A stretch of 34,983 bases of DNA from Acidimicrobiales bacterium (GCA_027366675.1 DAHXND010000118.1:1-34983); one strand, 5' to 3'. Shown: positions 1 through 9,576, counted from the stretch's first letter. Program-made: numbers and translations. Notes: generated from the letters alone by a model not told the origin.

Positions 1-165
1 CTCCCGCAGGTACAGCTCCCGCAGGCGGGCCTCCCCCGGCAGCAGCTCCCGCAGGTACAGCTCCCGCAGGCGGGCTTTCCCCGGCAGCAGCTCCCGCAGG
101 TACAGCTCCCGCAGGCGGAGCTCCCGCAGGCGGAGCTCCCGCAGGCGGAGCTCCCGCTGGCGGAG
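1..165 (+). repeat. 15-bp tandem repeat in infB (11 units)
   Basis: Eleven consecutive 15-bp units, most beginning CTCCCGCAGG, fill bases 1-165 and probably continue upstream. Units group into 45-bp triplets (1-45 and 46-90 are nearly identical), followed by near-identical copies ending GCGGAG. The repeat is in frame and encodes Pro-Ala-Gly-(Thr/Gly)-Ala pentapeptides, a flexible, low-complexity N-terminal extension of IF-2. Confidence 0.95.
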
Positions 166-2408
166 CCTCGTCATCTCCGGCGTCTCAAGCAGGTTCTCCG
201 GAGCGGTCGGTCGTCCGTCCACCGCTCAGCTCTACGGGGCGCCCCATACCACCCCCGCCGGGCTTGCGCAGGAGCACTCCTGCTCGCGGTGCCACAGGAC
301 CCGGCCCGAGGCCGGGCCAGCGCAGCTCCCCCGCCGGGAGGCCGGCTTCTCCCGGGTATTCTCGCCCGCCTTACGGCACCCAGCAGGCATCTCCTGGCTC
401 CCGGAACAGCCCGCCGCCGAGAGGCCCTTCGGCCGGTCCTGGCGGGCGCCCCGGGTTCTCGCGTACCGCGGTACCGCCACCGGCAGGAGGTCCACCGAGT
501 AGAGGCGGCCCCGCGTTCGCCGGCCGTGGTAGGCCACCCCAGCGCCGTCCTCGCCGGCGCCGTCGGAACCTGGAGGAGCTCGAGCCGACCCAGGTCACGA
601 GCTACACCCCGTCAGATGCGCCTGTTCCCGATCACGAGGTAATAATCGAGCGGGGTAGCACCCCACAGGATGTGGGGCCCAGGCTGAACCGATCTGCCGG
701 AGACGTGATCCGCTTCCTCCTCTTGCAGGGCGAGATGGTTACGGCTACGCAGCCGCTCACTGACGACATGATCGAGCTGTTCGCGGCTGAGCTCGGAGCC
801 GATATCCGGCTGGTGGATCCTGGTCAGGAGGAAGAGGCGGCGCTCCAGGTCAAGTACTTCTCGGATGATGATTCAGCCGCCTCGACCAGCAGGCCTCGGC
901 CTCCCGTCATCACCGTCATGGGCCACGTGGATCATGGCAAGACCCTGCTTCTGGACAGGATCCGGCATTCGAATGTGATAGCGCGCGAGGCGGGCGGGAT
1001 CACGCAGCACATAGGTGCTTACCAGGTAGAGCTCGCTGGCAGGCTCCTCACGTTCATAGACACGCCTGGCCACGAGGCCTTCACCGCCATGCGCGCCAGA
1101 GGTGCCCAGGTAACCGATATCGTCGTGCTCGTCGTGGCGGCAGATGACGGTGTGATGCCTCAGACCGTGGAGGCCATAGATCACGCGCGTAGTGCCGGGG
1201 TTCCGATAGTCGTGGCACTGAACAAGATCGACCGGCCGAACGCGGATCCGAACCGGGTCCTGCAACAGCTCAGCGAGCACGGGCTGGTGCCAGAGGCGTG
1301 GGGCGGTGACACCATAGTCGTGGAGGCCTCGGCCCTGGAATCGCTTGGGATAGACGACCTCCTGGAGCATCTGGCGGTGCTCTCTGACGTGCTCGAGCTA
1401 CGAGCCAGCCCGGAGGGACGAGCGAGAGGTGTGGTGCTGGAGGCGAACCTGGAGGTGGGACGGGGCCCCGTGGCAACGGTCCTGGTCCGGTCCGGGACGC
1501 TTAGAACCGGCGATTACGTCGTGGCAGGAGGATCCTGGGGGCGCGTCAAGGCCATGGTAGACGACCTGGGTGAGCCAGTGAAGGAGGCTGCCCCGTCGAC
1601 CCCGGTGCAGGTGCTCGGCTTCAGCGAGCCACCGAAAGCCGGGGATGAGGTGCGTGTCGTCGCCGAGATGGGGGTTGCCAGGACCATAGGAGAGTCACGG
1701 GCTCGCAGGCAGCGTTCCCTGGAGCAGGTGGCTGCAGCTCCGGTGGCGGCCGGGGCGAAGCTCGAGGACCTCTTCGAGCAGATCCAGCGCGGCGAGACGG
1801 CGACATTGAACCTCATCTTGAAAGCCGATGTGCAGGGGTCATTGGAAGCGGTGACCGAGAGCGTCAGGAAGCTCGAGCGTGACGAGGTGAAGGTCGTGTT
1901 CGTCCATCGGGCCGTAGGAGGTATCACAGAGAACGACGTCCAGCTCGCTACCGCCTCAAACGCCACGATCATAGGGTTCAACGTGCGACCGGATCGGCGA
2001 GCGCGAGAGCTCGCCTCCGAGCGCAAGGTAGACATCCGTACCTACGAGATCATCTACAAGCTCGTAGAGGATATGGAGGCTGCACTCGTCGGGATGCTGG
2101 TCCCCACCTTCGAGGAGGTGGTCACCGGCGAAGCCGAGGTGCGTGCGATCTTCAGGGTGCCCCGCGTGGGGGCAATTGCCGGATGCTACGTGAGGAACGG
2201 GATCATCAGGCGTGGCTCGCGAGTGCGCTTCCTGCGGGAAGGCGTCGTTATCTGGAAAGGGACCGTGACGTCGCTCAAGCGCTTCAAGGAAGACGCCCGC
2301 GAGGTGGCGGCTGGCTTCGAGTGCGGGGTCGGGTTGTCCGACTTCCAGGATCTGAAGGATGGCGACGTCATTGAGACCTACGAAGAGCGCGAGGTGGCGC
2401 GAACCTGA
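1..2408 (+). CDS. infB: Translation initiation factor IF-2, 5'-truncated by window edge
   Basis: IF-2 is the GTPase that places initiator tRNA on the 30S subunit and promotes subunit joining. The frame is open from base 3, so the gene starts before the window; a TTG at 264 is an internal codon, not the start. The visible N-terminus is an Ala/Pro/Gly repeat, then a Pro/Arg/Gly-rich linker, then an IF-2 N-domain-like segment (about 680-830). The GTPase domain follows: G1 GHVDHGKT (about 919-942), G2 around GGITQHIG, G3 DTPGHE, G4 NKID. Domains II to IV run to the TGA at 2406-2408. Nine bases separate it from the rbfA-truB start, so the two are probably co-transcribed. Identification is certain; only the N-terminal length is unknown. 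Confidence 0.98.
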   Translation, partial: PAGTAPAGGPPPAAAPAGTAPAGGLSPAAAPAGTAPAGGAPAGGAPAGGAPAGGASSSPASQAGSPERSVVRPPLSSTGRPIPPPPGLRRSTPARGATGPGPRPGQRSSPAGRPASPGYSRPPYGTQQASPGSRNSPPPRGPSAGPGGRPGFSRTAVPPPAGGPPSRGGPAFAGRGRPPQRRPRRRRRNLEELEPTQVTSYTPSDAPVPDHEVIIERGSTPQDVGPRLNRSAGDVIRFLLLQGEMVTATQPLTDDMIELFAAELGADIRLVDPGQEEEAALQVKYFSDDDSAASTSRPRPPVITVMGHVDHGKTLLLDRIRHSNVIAREAGGITQHIGAYQVELAGRLLTFIDTPGHEAFTAMRARGAQVTDIVVLVVAADDGVMPQTVEAIDHARSAGVPIVVALNKIDRPNADPNRVLQQLSEHGLVPEAWGGDTIVVEASALESLGIDDLLEHLAVLSDVLELRASPEGRARGVVLEANLEVGRGPVATVLVRSGTLRTGDYVVAGGSWGRVKAMVDDLGEPVKEAAPSTPVQVLGFSEPPKAGDEVRVVAEMGVARTIGESRARRQRSLEQVAAAPVAAGAKLEDLFEQIQRGETATLNLILKADVQGSLEAVTESVRKLERDEVKVVFVHRAVGGITENDVQLATASNATIIGFNVRPDRRARELASERKVDIRTYEIIYKLVEDMEAALVGMLVPTFEEVVTGEAEVRAIFRVPRVGAIAGCYVRNGIIRRGSRVRFLREGVVIWKGTVTSLKRFKEDAREVAAGFECGVGLSDFQDLKDGDVIETYEEREVART

Positions 2409-2417
2409 CGTGCGGGC

Positions 2418-4067
2418 GTGGCCTATCGGAGCCATCGGGACGTGAGCCGGCGGGTTCCCTCTGGCCGTAGCCTTTCCTACCCGCGTAGCGTTCGCGTGGG
2501 AGAGCTGGTGCGCGAAGTCGTTGCCGAGGAGCTGGAGAGGATTGCCGACGTCGACGAGCGTCTGGGGATGCTGACGGTGACCGATGTGGAGATGAGCAAG
2601 GACCTGAGACGAGCTACTGTCTTCATCGGGAAGCTACCCGATCGCACGCGCCTGCTGCTGGAGGAGGAGTACCGCACCGAGATCCAGAGACGCTTGGCCA
2701 GCTCCGTGAGGATGCAGCACACTCCTGTGCTTGCCTTTGCTGCCGATCCGGCGGTGCTCGCCACACAGCGTCTCGACATGGTCCTGCGCCGGCTCGCAGG
2801 CTCGGCCTCGGAGGGTCTCGGGGAGGATCTTGCAGGTGCGCCGGCGGAAGGCACGCCTGGAGAAGATGAGCCTGGAGGAGATGCGCCAGCACCGGGTACG
2901 CGAGCTCCGGATGCGCCAAGCTCGGATGAGCCAGCAAGAAGATCGTATAGCGATGGTGTAGTCGATTCCTATCGTTCGCCTGTCGTGAAGGGTCGTAGCG
3001 CCGGGTTCGTCTATGTAGACAAGCCCGCGGGATGGACGTCCCACGACGTGGTGGCCAGGGTGCGCCGCATCCTTGGAACGCGCCAGGTCGGCCACTCGGG
3101 AACGCTCGATCCACCGGCAACAGGGCTTCTGGTCGTAGGGATTGGCCGCGCGACCCGCCTTCTCAGGTTCTTCACGGAGCTGCCCAAGCGCTACGAGGCC
3201 GAGGTCGTGTTCAAGACGAGCACCACCACAGGGGACGATACCGGTGAGGTTCTCTTGACCGGGGATCCCGGCAGCCTGTCCAGCGCCGATCTCGCCGAGG
3301 CTGCCCGCTTCTTCACCGGCACGTTCCTCCAGGTTCCTCCCATGGTCTCGGCCCGCAGGATACAAGGTCGCAGGCTCCACGAGCTGGCGCGCGAGGGGTT
3401 GACGGTGGAGCGCGAGGCGCGTGAGGTGACTGTCTACGAGTGCGCTCTCTCCCCGGCCGAGGTTCTCGAGGGAGACGGCTACCCGGCGGGGATCGTAGCG
3501 AAGCTGTCGGTCACGTGCTCGGCAGGGACCTACGTCCGGGTGCTGGCAGAGGACCTCGGCACCAAGCTCGGTTGCCCTGCGCATCTGCGCCGCTTGCGGC
3601 GGGTAGCGATCGGGGGAATAGACGTGGACCGTGCGCTGTCCCTGGAGAAGTTGGAGGAGCTTCGAGGAAGAGCCGTGATCCCGCCAGCCGTCGCTCTTGT
3701 CAGCGATGCCGGGATGGAGGGTGTCACGGTGACGCCCGAGGTAGCCAGGCGCGTGATGAACGGGCAGGCGCTGCCGGTATCGGACTTGGCCGCAGGGTCA
3801 GCGTTCGAGGGCCATCCGGAGCGTGAGCGTGGTAGGCCTTTCGCAGTGATATCTGGCTCGCCGCCGGGCAGGCTTCCTGGCTCGCCGCCGGGCAGGCTTC
3901 CTGGCTCGCTGCCGGGCAGGCTTCCTGGCTCGCCGCCGGGCAGGCTTCCTGGCTCGCCGCCGGGCAGGCTTCCTGGCTCGCTGCTAGCCGTCTACGCGGA
4001 GCGGAGCCAGGATGTGGCCGCTCCGCTCGTGGTGCTCGGACCAGATGACGATGAGCATCCATCGTGA
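2418..4067 (+). CDS. rbfA-truB: Fused ribosome-binding factor A and tRNA pseudouridine-55 synthase
   Basis: One uninterrupted 549-codon frame joins two proteins that are normally separate neighbours. Residues about 19-128 are RbfA, the 30S maturation/cold-shock factor (KH-like fold, with [15 protein letters not shown]). Residues about 129-195 are an acidic Pro/Ala/Gly linker. From about residue 197 it is TruB, which makes pseudouridine 55 in the tRNA T-loop: [16 protein letters not shown], then [14 protein letters not shown] with catalytic Asp231 (codon 3108-3110), then [10 protein letters not shown]. Pro replaces the usual Leu after Asp-Pro. The C-terminal domain contains a 24-bp tandem repeat insertion between AVIS and LLAVY. 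The start is GTG 2418, 9 bp after infB. A separate internal TruB start is possible, but no convincing start and ribosome-binding-site pair precedes the TruB part. Confidence 0.93.
   Translation: MAYRSHRDVSRRVPSGRSLSYPRSVRVGELVREVVAEELERIADVDERLGMLTVTDVEMSKDLRRATVFIGKLPDRTRLLLEEEYRTEIQRRLASSVRMQHTPVLAFAADPAVLATQRLDMVLRRLAGSASEGLGEDLAGAPAEGTPGEDEPGGDAPAPGTRAPDAPSSDEPARRSYSDGVVDSYRSPVVKGRSAGFVYVDKPAGWTSHDVVARVRRILGTRQVGHSGTLDPPATGLLVVGIGRATRLLRFFTELPKRYEAEVVFKTSTTTGDDTGEVLLTGDPGSLSSADLAEAARFFTGTFLQVPPMVSARRIQGRRLHELAREGLTVEREAREVTVYECALSPAEVLEGDGYPAGIVAKLSVTCSAGTYVRVLAEDLGTKLGCPAHLRRLRRVAIGGIDVDRALSLEKLEELRGRAVIPPAVALVSDAGMEGVTVTPEVARRVMNGQALPVSDLAAGSAFEGHPERERGRPFAVISGSPPGRLPGSPPGRLPGSLPGRLPGSPPGRLPGSPPGRLPGSLLAVYAERSQDVAAPLVVLGPDDDEHPS
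3855..3984 (+). repeat. 24-bp tandem repeat inside truB (5 copies plus a partial)
   Basis: Five full 24-bp copies start at 3855, 3879, 3903, 3927 and 3951, and a partial copy covers 3975-3984. Copies are identical apart from one position (CCGCCG versus CTGCCG). Each encodes Gly-Ser-Pro/Leu-Pro-Gly-Arg-Leu-Pro, adding about 40 residues without breaking the frame. The repeat lies between the strands ending AVIS and beginning LLAVY in the PUA-like C-terminal domain, where family members have a short turn. Confidence 0.95.
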
Positions 4068-4085
4068 GGCTTCGGGCACGAGCGC

Positions 4086-5066
4086 GTGACTGACATGGAG
4101 GTCGTCGCAGAGCCGGCCAGCAGTCTCGAGGCAACCAGGTCGTTCGCCGAGAGCCACGGCAGTGCCACGGCTATCACGATAGGGACATATGACGGCTGCC
4201 ATGTGGGTCACCGGGCCCTCCTGTCCCGGCTGCGCGAGCAGGCAGCGAAGCGGGGACTGCCTGCTGTGGCGGTCACCTTCGACCGGCATCCGCTCGCCCT
4301 GGTGCGCCCAGAGGCAGCTCCGAAGCTGCTTACCACCCTTGGCGAGAAGCTGGAGCTGCTTGCCGAGAGTGGCATAGATGCCACCATCGTGCTCCCCTTC
4401 GACGAGCGCCGGCGAGAAGAGAGCGCTCGGGACTTCGTCGATGAGGTGCTCGTGTCAGCTCTGCACTCACGTCTCGTAGTGGTCGGGGAGAACTTCCGGT
4501 TCGGACACGATAGGGATGGATCGGTAGCCAGCCTGGCGGCCATGGGGGAGGACAGGGGATTCGCTGTGATGGGGGTGCCACTGGCGGTGGTCGAGGGAGA
4601 GCCGGTATCTTCGACACGCATCCGGGGCGTCCTGGAATCAGGCGACGTCCGCCTCGCTGCCCTCTTGCTGGGCCGTCCATACTCGGTTCGCGGCGAGGTC
4701 GAGAAAGGTGACGGCCGGGCCGGATCCATGCTCGGCTACCCGACGGCCAACTGCAGGGTGCCGAAGGAGAGGCTCCTTCCCCGTGAGGGGATCTACGCTG
4801 GCTTCTACCGCAGGTTCGACGGCGCAGGCGATCTCCGGCGCGCAGCGATCTCGGTTGGGAGGCGCCCGACCTTCTATCCAGGCGGCGCTGGGGTGGTGGT
4901 GGAAGCGCACCTGCTCGACTTCCATGGAGACCTCTACGGAGAGATGGGAGAGATCACATTCGTGGAGAGGTTGCGGGACGAGGAGGCGTTCGAGGAGGTG
5001 GAGGCTCTGGTCTCGGCTATGAGGTCGGATGTCGCTCGGGTCAGGCGGGTCCTAGACGGCCTGTGA
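4086..5066 (+). CDS. ribF: Bifunctional riboflavin kinase / FAD synthetase
   Basis: Makes FMN from riboflavin and FAD from FMN. The N-terminal adenylyltransferase domain has GTYDGCHVGH (family GxFDGxHxGH), FRFGHDRDG and SSTRIR. The C-terminal flavokinase domain has the LGYPTAN motif around 4734-4752 and a late VEAHLLDF strand. At 326 aa it matches the usual length. The GTG at 4086 is 18 bp after truB; an ATG at 4095 is an equally plausible start. Its place between truB and rpsO is the conserved bacterial order. Several flavoenzymes in this window would use its products. Confidence 0.96.
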   Translation: MTDMEVVAEPASSLEATRSFAESHGSATAITIGTYDGCHVGHRALLSRLREQAAKRGLPAVAVTFDRHPLALVRPEAAPKLLTTLGEKLELLAESGIDATIVLPFDERRREESARDFVDEVLVSALHSRLVVVGENFRFGHDRDGSVASLAAMGEDRGFAVMGVPLAVVEGEPVSSTRIRGVLESGDVRLAALLLGRPYSVRGEVEKGDGRAGSMLGYPTANCRVPKERLLPREGIYAGFYRRFDGAGDLRRAAISVGRRPTFYPGGAGVVVEAHLLDFHGDLYGEMGEITFVERLRDEEAFEEVEALVSAMRSDVARVRRVLDGL

Positions 5067-5111
5067 CATGATCCGGCCCGGGAAGGCCGGCCTGTGACAT
5101 GATCCGGCCCG
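5058..5111 (+). repeat. 23-bp direct repeat spanning the ribF stop
   Basis: Identical 23-bp copies lie at 5058-5080 and 5089-5111 (31-bp period), each containing CTGTGACATGATCCGG. The first holds the ribF TGA, so the second is a duplicated gene end. The rest of the 191-bp gap before rpsO holds a weak TAGCAT -10-like box (5141-5146) and an AGGAGGTG ribosome-binding-like string near 5186 that does not serve rpsO directly. Confidence 0.85.
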
Positions 5112-5257
5112 ACCGAGTGGCCGCTGGTCGCTATGGCTGGTAGCATTGACGTGGCTTGCCGACCAACGTGCAAGACGGTTCCACTAGGAGGTGGGCCGAG
5201 CGATAACTGGGCGCCAGCGAGTGTCCAGTCACACAGCCGATGGAGAGATACTGAAAC

Positions 5258-5521
5258 GTGCCAGCAGGTGACAAGTTCGCCACCATCGCCGATTACCGGC
5301 TTCATGAGACCGATACCGGATCGCCGGAGGTACAGGTGGCGTTGCTCACCGCACGTATCTCCCACCTGACGGAGCACCTGAAGGTGCATAGCGGGGACCA
5401 CCACACCCGCCGCGGCCTTATGCAGCTCATCGGTCAGAGAAGGCGGTTGCTCGACTACCTCAGGCGGAACGATGTCGAGCGGTATCGCTCACTCATCGCC
5501 CGCCTCGGGATCCGCCGCTGA
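5258..5521 (+). CDS. rpsO: 30S ribosomal protein S15
   Basis: S15 binds 16S rRNA early in assembly of the 30S platform. The 87-residue product has the family core, including [12 protein letters not shown], the [15 protein letters not shown] segment and the RRRLLDYLR helix. The GTG start at 5258 is preceded by GGAGAG about 12 bases upstream and gives the expected length (family about 89 aa). It lies upstream of pnp, the usual arrangement, separated by 226 bp that contain the pnp leader hairpin. Confidence 0.97.
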   Translation: MPAGDKFATIADYRLHETDTGSPEVQVALLTARISHLTEHLKVHSGDHHTRRGLMQLIGQRRRLLDYLRRNDVERYRSLIARLGIRR

Positions 5522-5642
5522 CGCCGGTCGGCGCGCTTCCGGGCCGCTCACGCTCGAGTCCAGATCCCACCCAGGCTTTTCCAGGTGGTACGGGCCAGAG
5601 TCGGCGCACCCGGCATTTTGACATCGGGCCCCGGCTCGAGAT

Positions 5643-5707
5643 CAGTTGTCAGTTGCCGCTCACCGGCGGTCGCGGAAAGGCTTCCGGTGACCGACAACTG
5701 GGAACTG
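5643..5707 (+). promoter_or_regulatory. Long leader hairpin upstream of pnp
   Basis: Bases 5643-5666 pair with 5684-5707: 20 of 24 positions are Watson-Crick, one is G-U and three are mismatched, around a 17-base loop. It sits 40 bp before the pnp start and lacks a T-tract, so it is not a typical intrinsic terminator. In E. coli and Streptomyces the rpsO-pnp spacer carries an RNase III-processed stem-loop used in pnp autoregulation; the position and shape here fit that role. The RNase III role in this organism is inferred. Confidence 0.75.
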
Positions 5708-5747
5708 GTCGCCGCCGCCGCCCCTGAAAGGGAAAGAGGGTAATACC

Positions 5748-8255
5748 ATGGCAGATGCCATTCGCGTGTCCGCACCTATCAGCGGGACGCAGCGCTCGCT
5801 CAGCTACGAGACGGGGAAGCTGGCTGGGCAAGCCGACGGAGCGGTCGTGGGGAGGATAGGGGACACGATGGTCCTCGTCACTGCCACGGCATCACGGAAG
5901 GTGAGGGAGGGTACCGACTTCTTCCCGCTGACTGTCGACATCGAGGAGAGGATGTACGCAGCTGGGAAGATTCCGGGTTCCTTCTTCAGGCGTGAGGGGC
6001 GAGCCACAGACCAGGCGATCCTCACGTGCAGGCTGATCGACAGGCCGCTCCGACCATCGTTTCCAGAGGGATTTCGTAATGAGGTGCACGTGGTCGGCAC
6101 GATCCTCGGAGCGGATCAGGAGAACCCGCATGACGTCCTCGCGATAAACGCTGCGTCTGCAGCGCTCATGATCTCCGGGATTCCCTTCGACGGGCCTATC
6201 GGAGCGGTTCGCATCGCCTGGTCGGCCGAGGGAGCCTGGATACCCCATGCCAGCTACCAGGAGGGCGATGCATCTACCTTCGAGCTGGTCGTGGCAGGAA
6301 GGGCATTGGGCGAGGACCCTATGACCTCTGAGATCGCGATCATGATGGTAGAGGCCGGAGGGACCGAAGCTGCGTGGTCGCTTTACGAGGCTGGCACGCC
6401 GAAGGTGACCGAGTCTGTGATCGCCGAGGGACTCGAAGCAGCGAAGACCTGGATTCGTGAATCGATCGCTCTGCAGCTGGAGCTCGTGGCGTTGGCGGGC
6501 AAGAAGGAGCCGATCCCCTACGAGCTGTTTGTCGACTACGGGAGCGACGTGATGGAGAGGGTGAAGGCCATCGGGATCGAGCGCGTAAGCGAAGCGAATG
6601 CCATAACGGCGAAGCAGGAGCGGAACACCGCGCTGGCCGAGGTCACGGATGCTATCGTGACGGAGCTCGCTCCAGAGCTCGAGGGCCGTGAGCGCGAGGT
6701 CCGTGCTGCAGTGAAGTCCCTCACGAAGCAGATAGTGCGTGAGCGGATCGTTGACGAGGGCGTGAGGATAGACGGTAGGGGACCGGCTGACATCCGACCG
6801 CTATCCGCCGAGGTTGGTCTCATCCCTACAGCACATGGCTCGGCGCTTTTCGAGAGGGGGGATACCCAGGTCCTGAACGTGACCACGCTCGGCATGCCGC
6901 GTATGAACCAGCTGCTCGACACGATCGGCGTGGACGACTCGAAACGCTACATGCACCACTACAACTTCCCGCCCTTCTCGACAGGCGAGACCGGTTTCAT
7001 GAGGGGCCCGAAGCGCCGGGAGATAGGTCACGGCCTTCTTGCCGAGAGGGCGCTCCTGCCTGTGGTCCCCCCGCCGGAGGAGTTCCCTTACACGCTGCGG
7101 CTCGTCTCGGACGTTCTCAGCTCGAACGGGTCCACCTCCATGGCATCCGTGTGCGGGTCGACGCTTTCGCTCATGGATGCTGGCGTTCCTATCAAGGCAC
7201 CCGTAGCGGGTATTGCCATGGGCCTTGTTCATGTCAACGGGAAGTACACGACCCTAACCGACATCCTCGGGGCTGAGGATGCTTTCGGCGACATGGACTT
7301 CAAGGTCGCAGGTACGAGTGAGTTCGTGACCGCCCTACAGCTGGACACGAAGATCGATGGCCTCCCTGCCGAGGTGCTCGCGCAGGCCCTCGCGCAGGCG
7401 AAGACAGCCCGGATGACCATTCTCGAGGTGATGGCCGCGGCTATCTCTCAGCCTCGCGGCGAGGTGAACGCCAATGCGCCGAAGATCGTCAGCTTCGAGA
7501 TCCCGCATGACAAGGTGGGTGAGGTCATAGGCCCGAAGGGCAAGGTGATAAACACGCTCCAGCAGGAGACGGGGAGTGATATATCTGTTGACGATCAGGA
7601 TGGTGTGGCGACTGTGACGATCGGCTCGAAGGATGGCGCGGCAGTGGAGGAGGCGCGTAGCCGCATCATGTTGATACTGAACCCCCCGAAAGCAGAGGTG
7701 GGTGCTAACTACACAGGTAAGGTCGTGAACATCACGAGCTTCGGCGCTTTCGTGAACATCCTTCCAGGTCGCGATGGCCTACTCCACATATCGAAGCTCG
7801 GGGGAGGCCAGAGGGTGGGGCGTGTCGAGGACGTTCTCACCCTTGGCCAGGAGGTCGAGGTCCATGTCGACGATGTGGATCCGCAGGGTAAGGTGGCCCT
7901 CTCTCTCGTGGGTGAGGGCGGTGGCGGAGGACGACCCGACGGCTCGAGGTACTCCGGAGGTCGCGGGGCGTCCGAAGGTCGCGGTGCATCCGAAGGCACA
8001 TCGTCTCGCGGCGAATCGACCGGCGGTGGAGCCGGTTCTGGATCAGCGGTTCCAGCCAGATCATTCGAGGAATCCTTCGAGGCCGAGCTGGAGGCGGAAG
8101 TGGGAGACCTCGGCCCCGCTATCTCGCCAGGAACGGGAGCCTTTGGCTTCGGTCCAGACCGTTCCGCTGGTGCATCCGCGCGCGAGGGTTCAGGCGGCGG
8201 CGGTAATCGCAGGCGCAGGAGAGGCGGCGGTCGGCCTGGTGGGCAGCGTAGCTGA
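5748..8255 (+). CDS. pnp: Polyribonucleotide nucleotidyltransferase (PNPase)
   Basis: Phosphorolytic 3'-5' exoribonuclease of RNA turnover. Order: RNase PH-like domain 1 (from about residue 10), alpha-helical domain, RNase PH-like domain 2 with FERGDTQ, GPKRREIGHG and SNGSTSMASVCG, catalytic acidic region EDAFGDMDFKVAGT, KH domain with GPKG (about residues 577-645), S1 domain (about 650-722). A Gly/Ser/Arg-rich tail of about 110 residues ends in RRRRGGGRPGG, making the 835-aa protein longer than the usual 700-740. The tail has a short GRGASE repeat. The ATG at 5748 has a purine-rich AAAGAGGG site upstream. The end overlaps the M16 peptidase frame. Confidence 0.97.
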   Translation: MADAIRVSAPISGTQRSLSYETGKLAGQADGAVVGRIGDTMVLVTATASRKVREGTDFFPLTVDIEERMYAAGKIPGSFFRREGRATDQAILTCRLIDRPLRPSFPEGFRNEVHVVGTILGADQENPHDVLAINAASAALMISGIPFDGPIGAVRIAWSAEGAWIPHASYQEGDASTFELVVAGRALGEDPMTSEIAIMMVEAGGTEAAWSLYEAGTPKVTESVIAEGLEAAKTWIRESIALQLELVALAGKKEPIPYELFVDYGSDVMERVKAIGIERVSEANAITAKQERNTALAEVTDAIVTELAPELEGREREVRAAVKSLTKQIVRERIVDEGVRIDGRGPADIRPLSAEVGLIPTAHGSALFERGDTQVLNVTTLGMPRMNQLLDTIGVDDSKRYMHHYNFPPFSTGETGFMRGPKRREIGHGLLAERALLPVVPPPEEFPYTLRLVSDVLSSNGSTSMASVCGSTLSLMDAGVPIKAPVAGIAMGLVHVNGKYTTLTDILGAEDAFGDMDFKVAGTSEFVTALQLDTKIDGLPAEVLAQALAQAKTARMTILEVMAAAISQPRGEVNANAPKIVSFEIPHDKVGEVIGPKGKVINTLQQETGSDISVDDQDGVATVTIGSKDGAAVEEARSRIMLILNPPKAEVGANYTGKVVNITSFGAFVNILPGRDGLLHISKLGGGQRVGRVEDVLTLGQEVEVHVDDVDPQGKVALSLVGEGGGGGRPDGSRYSGGRGASEGRGASEGTSSRGESTGGGAGSGSAVPARSFEESFEAELEAEVGDLGPAISPGTGAFGFGPDRSAGASAREGSGGGGNRRRRRGGGRPGGQRS

Positions 8256-9576
8256 CGCTTCGGGCGTGGCTCTGACTGCGGCTTCGAATGTGGCGGCTAC
8301 CAGCGGCGCCGGAGCAGTAGATCTACGGCTGGACAGCGGGCTACGCCTCGTGGCAGAGCCCATGAGCGAGGTTGCCTCTGTCGCGATCGGCTTCTTTGTC
8401 GGGGTGGGATCTCGTGACGAGCCAGATGAGCTGGCCGGGGTCTCGCATTTCCTCGAGCACCTCTGCTTCAAGGGAACCCCGTCGATGACGGCTCGCCAGA
8501 TCGCGGAGGTCATGGATGGCGTCGGCGGAGACATGAATGCCTTCACCACGAAGGAGTACACAGCATTCTACGTTCGACTTCTGGCAGACGCCGTGGAAGT
8601 AGGACTGGATGTCCTGTGCGATCTCATGTGGGCTCCACTGCTATCTCAAGAGGATCTAGATGTGGAGCGGAACGTTATACTGGACGAGATTCTATCCCAT
8701 GAGGATGAGCCGGCAGAGGTGGTCGCCGAGCGTTTTTCCGAGGCGCTTTTCCCGGGGCATCCCCTCGGGCGCGAGGTGCTGGGGATCGTGGACAGCGTGA
8801 AAGCTATTGACGCGGCGGGGGTGAGGGAGTTCTATGCAAGGCACTACCGCCCGGAGAACGTGGTGGTTGCGGTGGCAGGCGCCATCGACCCTGATGCGGT
8901 TGCCTCTGGCATAGAGCGGCGCTTTAGCGGAAATCCCGGGGGGAAACCTCCTCATCGTGAAGCGCCCCATGGTGAGATCCGCCCGCTCAGTGTCGTGAAG
9001 CGTCCGACCGAGCAGACTCATCTATCGATCGGGGTGGCCGGCCTCGCGCGAGACGACGATCGGCGCTACGCGCTGGCGGTGCTGGACCAGGTCCTGGCGG
9101 GGGGTATGTCGAGCCGGCTGTTCCAGGAGGTCCGCGAGAAGCGCGGCCTCGTGTACGGTATCTGGTCCGACAGGTCGGCTTACGCAGACTGCGGCGCTTT
9201 CGGTGTATCCGCAGGAACTTCCCCGGCCAATGCGCACGAGGTGATCGGTCTGGTCCTTGACGAGCTCGACCGGGTAGTCGAGCATGGCATAACGAGCTCG
9301 GAGCTGGAGAGGGCGAAGGACCACTTGCGGGCACAGACCCTCCTGGCCGGCGAGGACTCGGCTGCCCGAATGGCGCGAGCGGGCACCTCGAAGCTGGTCC
9401 ATGGCAGGGTGCTCCCGGTGAGCGAGGTTCTCTCGATGCTGCAGGCTGTGAGCATAGATGACGTCTCAGCAGTTGCCGGCAAGGTGCTGCCCGGCCCGCG
9501 GGCGCTAGCGGTGGTGGGCCCATTCGGCGATGAGGACTTCTCAGGGTTCCTCCCCAGGCTGGGCGGGCTCAGGTGA
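8239..9576 (+). CDS. M16 family zinc metallopeptidase (processing-peptidase-like)
   Basis: Zinc peptidase related to mitochondrial processing peptidase beta. It has the inverted zinc motif HFLEH (in SHFLEHLCFKGT) and the distal Glu in the ERNVILDEI helix, so the N-terminal half is catalytic. The C-terminal half has the EKRGLVYGI segment typical of M16B. The frame remains open far back inside pnp (to 7774), but that part is a shadow of the pnp S1/tail region. I chose GTG 8239, which overlaps pnp by 17 bp and has AGGAGAGG at 8217-8224; GTG 8266 or 8290 are alternatives. The 3' end overlaps dapB by four bases. The pnp-M16-dapB order is common in Actinobacteria; the substrate is unknown. Confidence 0.9.
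   Translation: MGSVADASGVALTAASNVAATSGAGAVDLRLDSGLRLVAEPMSEVASVAIGFFVGVGSRDEPDELAGVSHFLEHLCFKGTPSMTARQIAEVMDGVGGDMNAFTTKEYTAFYVRLLADAVEVGLDVLCDLMWAPLLSQEDLDVERNVILDEILSHEDEPAEVVAERFSEALFPGHPLGREVLGIVDSVKAIDAAGVREFYARHYRPENVVVAVAGAIDPDAVASGIERRFSGNPGGKPPHREAPHGEIRPLSVVKRPTEQTHLSIGVAGLARDDDRRYALAVLDQVLAGGMSSRLFQEVREKRGLVYGIWSDRSAYADCGAFGVSAGTSPANAHEVIGLVLDELDRVVEHGITSSELERAKDHLRAQTLLAGEDSAARMARAGTSKLVHGRVLPVSEVLSMLQAVSIDDVSAVAGKVLPGPRALAVVGPFGDEDFSGFLPRLGGLR

Noticed and set aside
2634-3584. Long minus-strand open frame opposite rbfA-truB
   Set aside because: It is antisense to clearly conserved RbfA/TruB sequence and shows no recognisable domain; GC-rich DNA often leaves such frames open.
3855-3984. 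24-bp repeats as a CRISPR array
   Set aside because: Copies are directly adjacent with no spacers and are translated within TruB.
5618-5623. Consensus TTGACA upstream of pnp as a promoter
   Set aside because: No TANNNT box lies 16-19 bp downstream, and the region overlaps the leader hairpin; possible but unsupported.
7774-8238. Upstream extension of the M16 peptidase frame inside pnp
   Set aside because: This stretch encodes the well-conserved PNPase S1 domain and tail in another frame; the peptidase fold begins only after about 8300.
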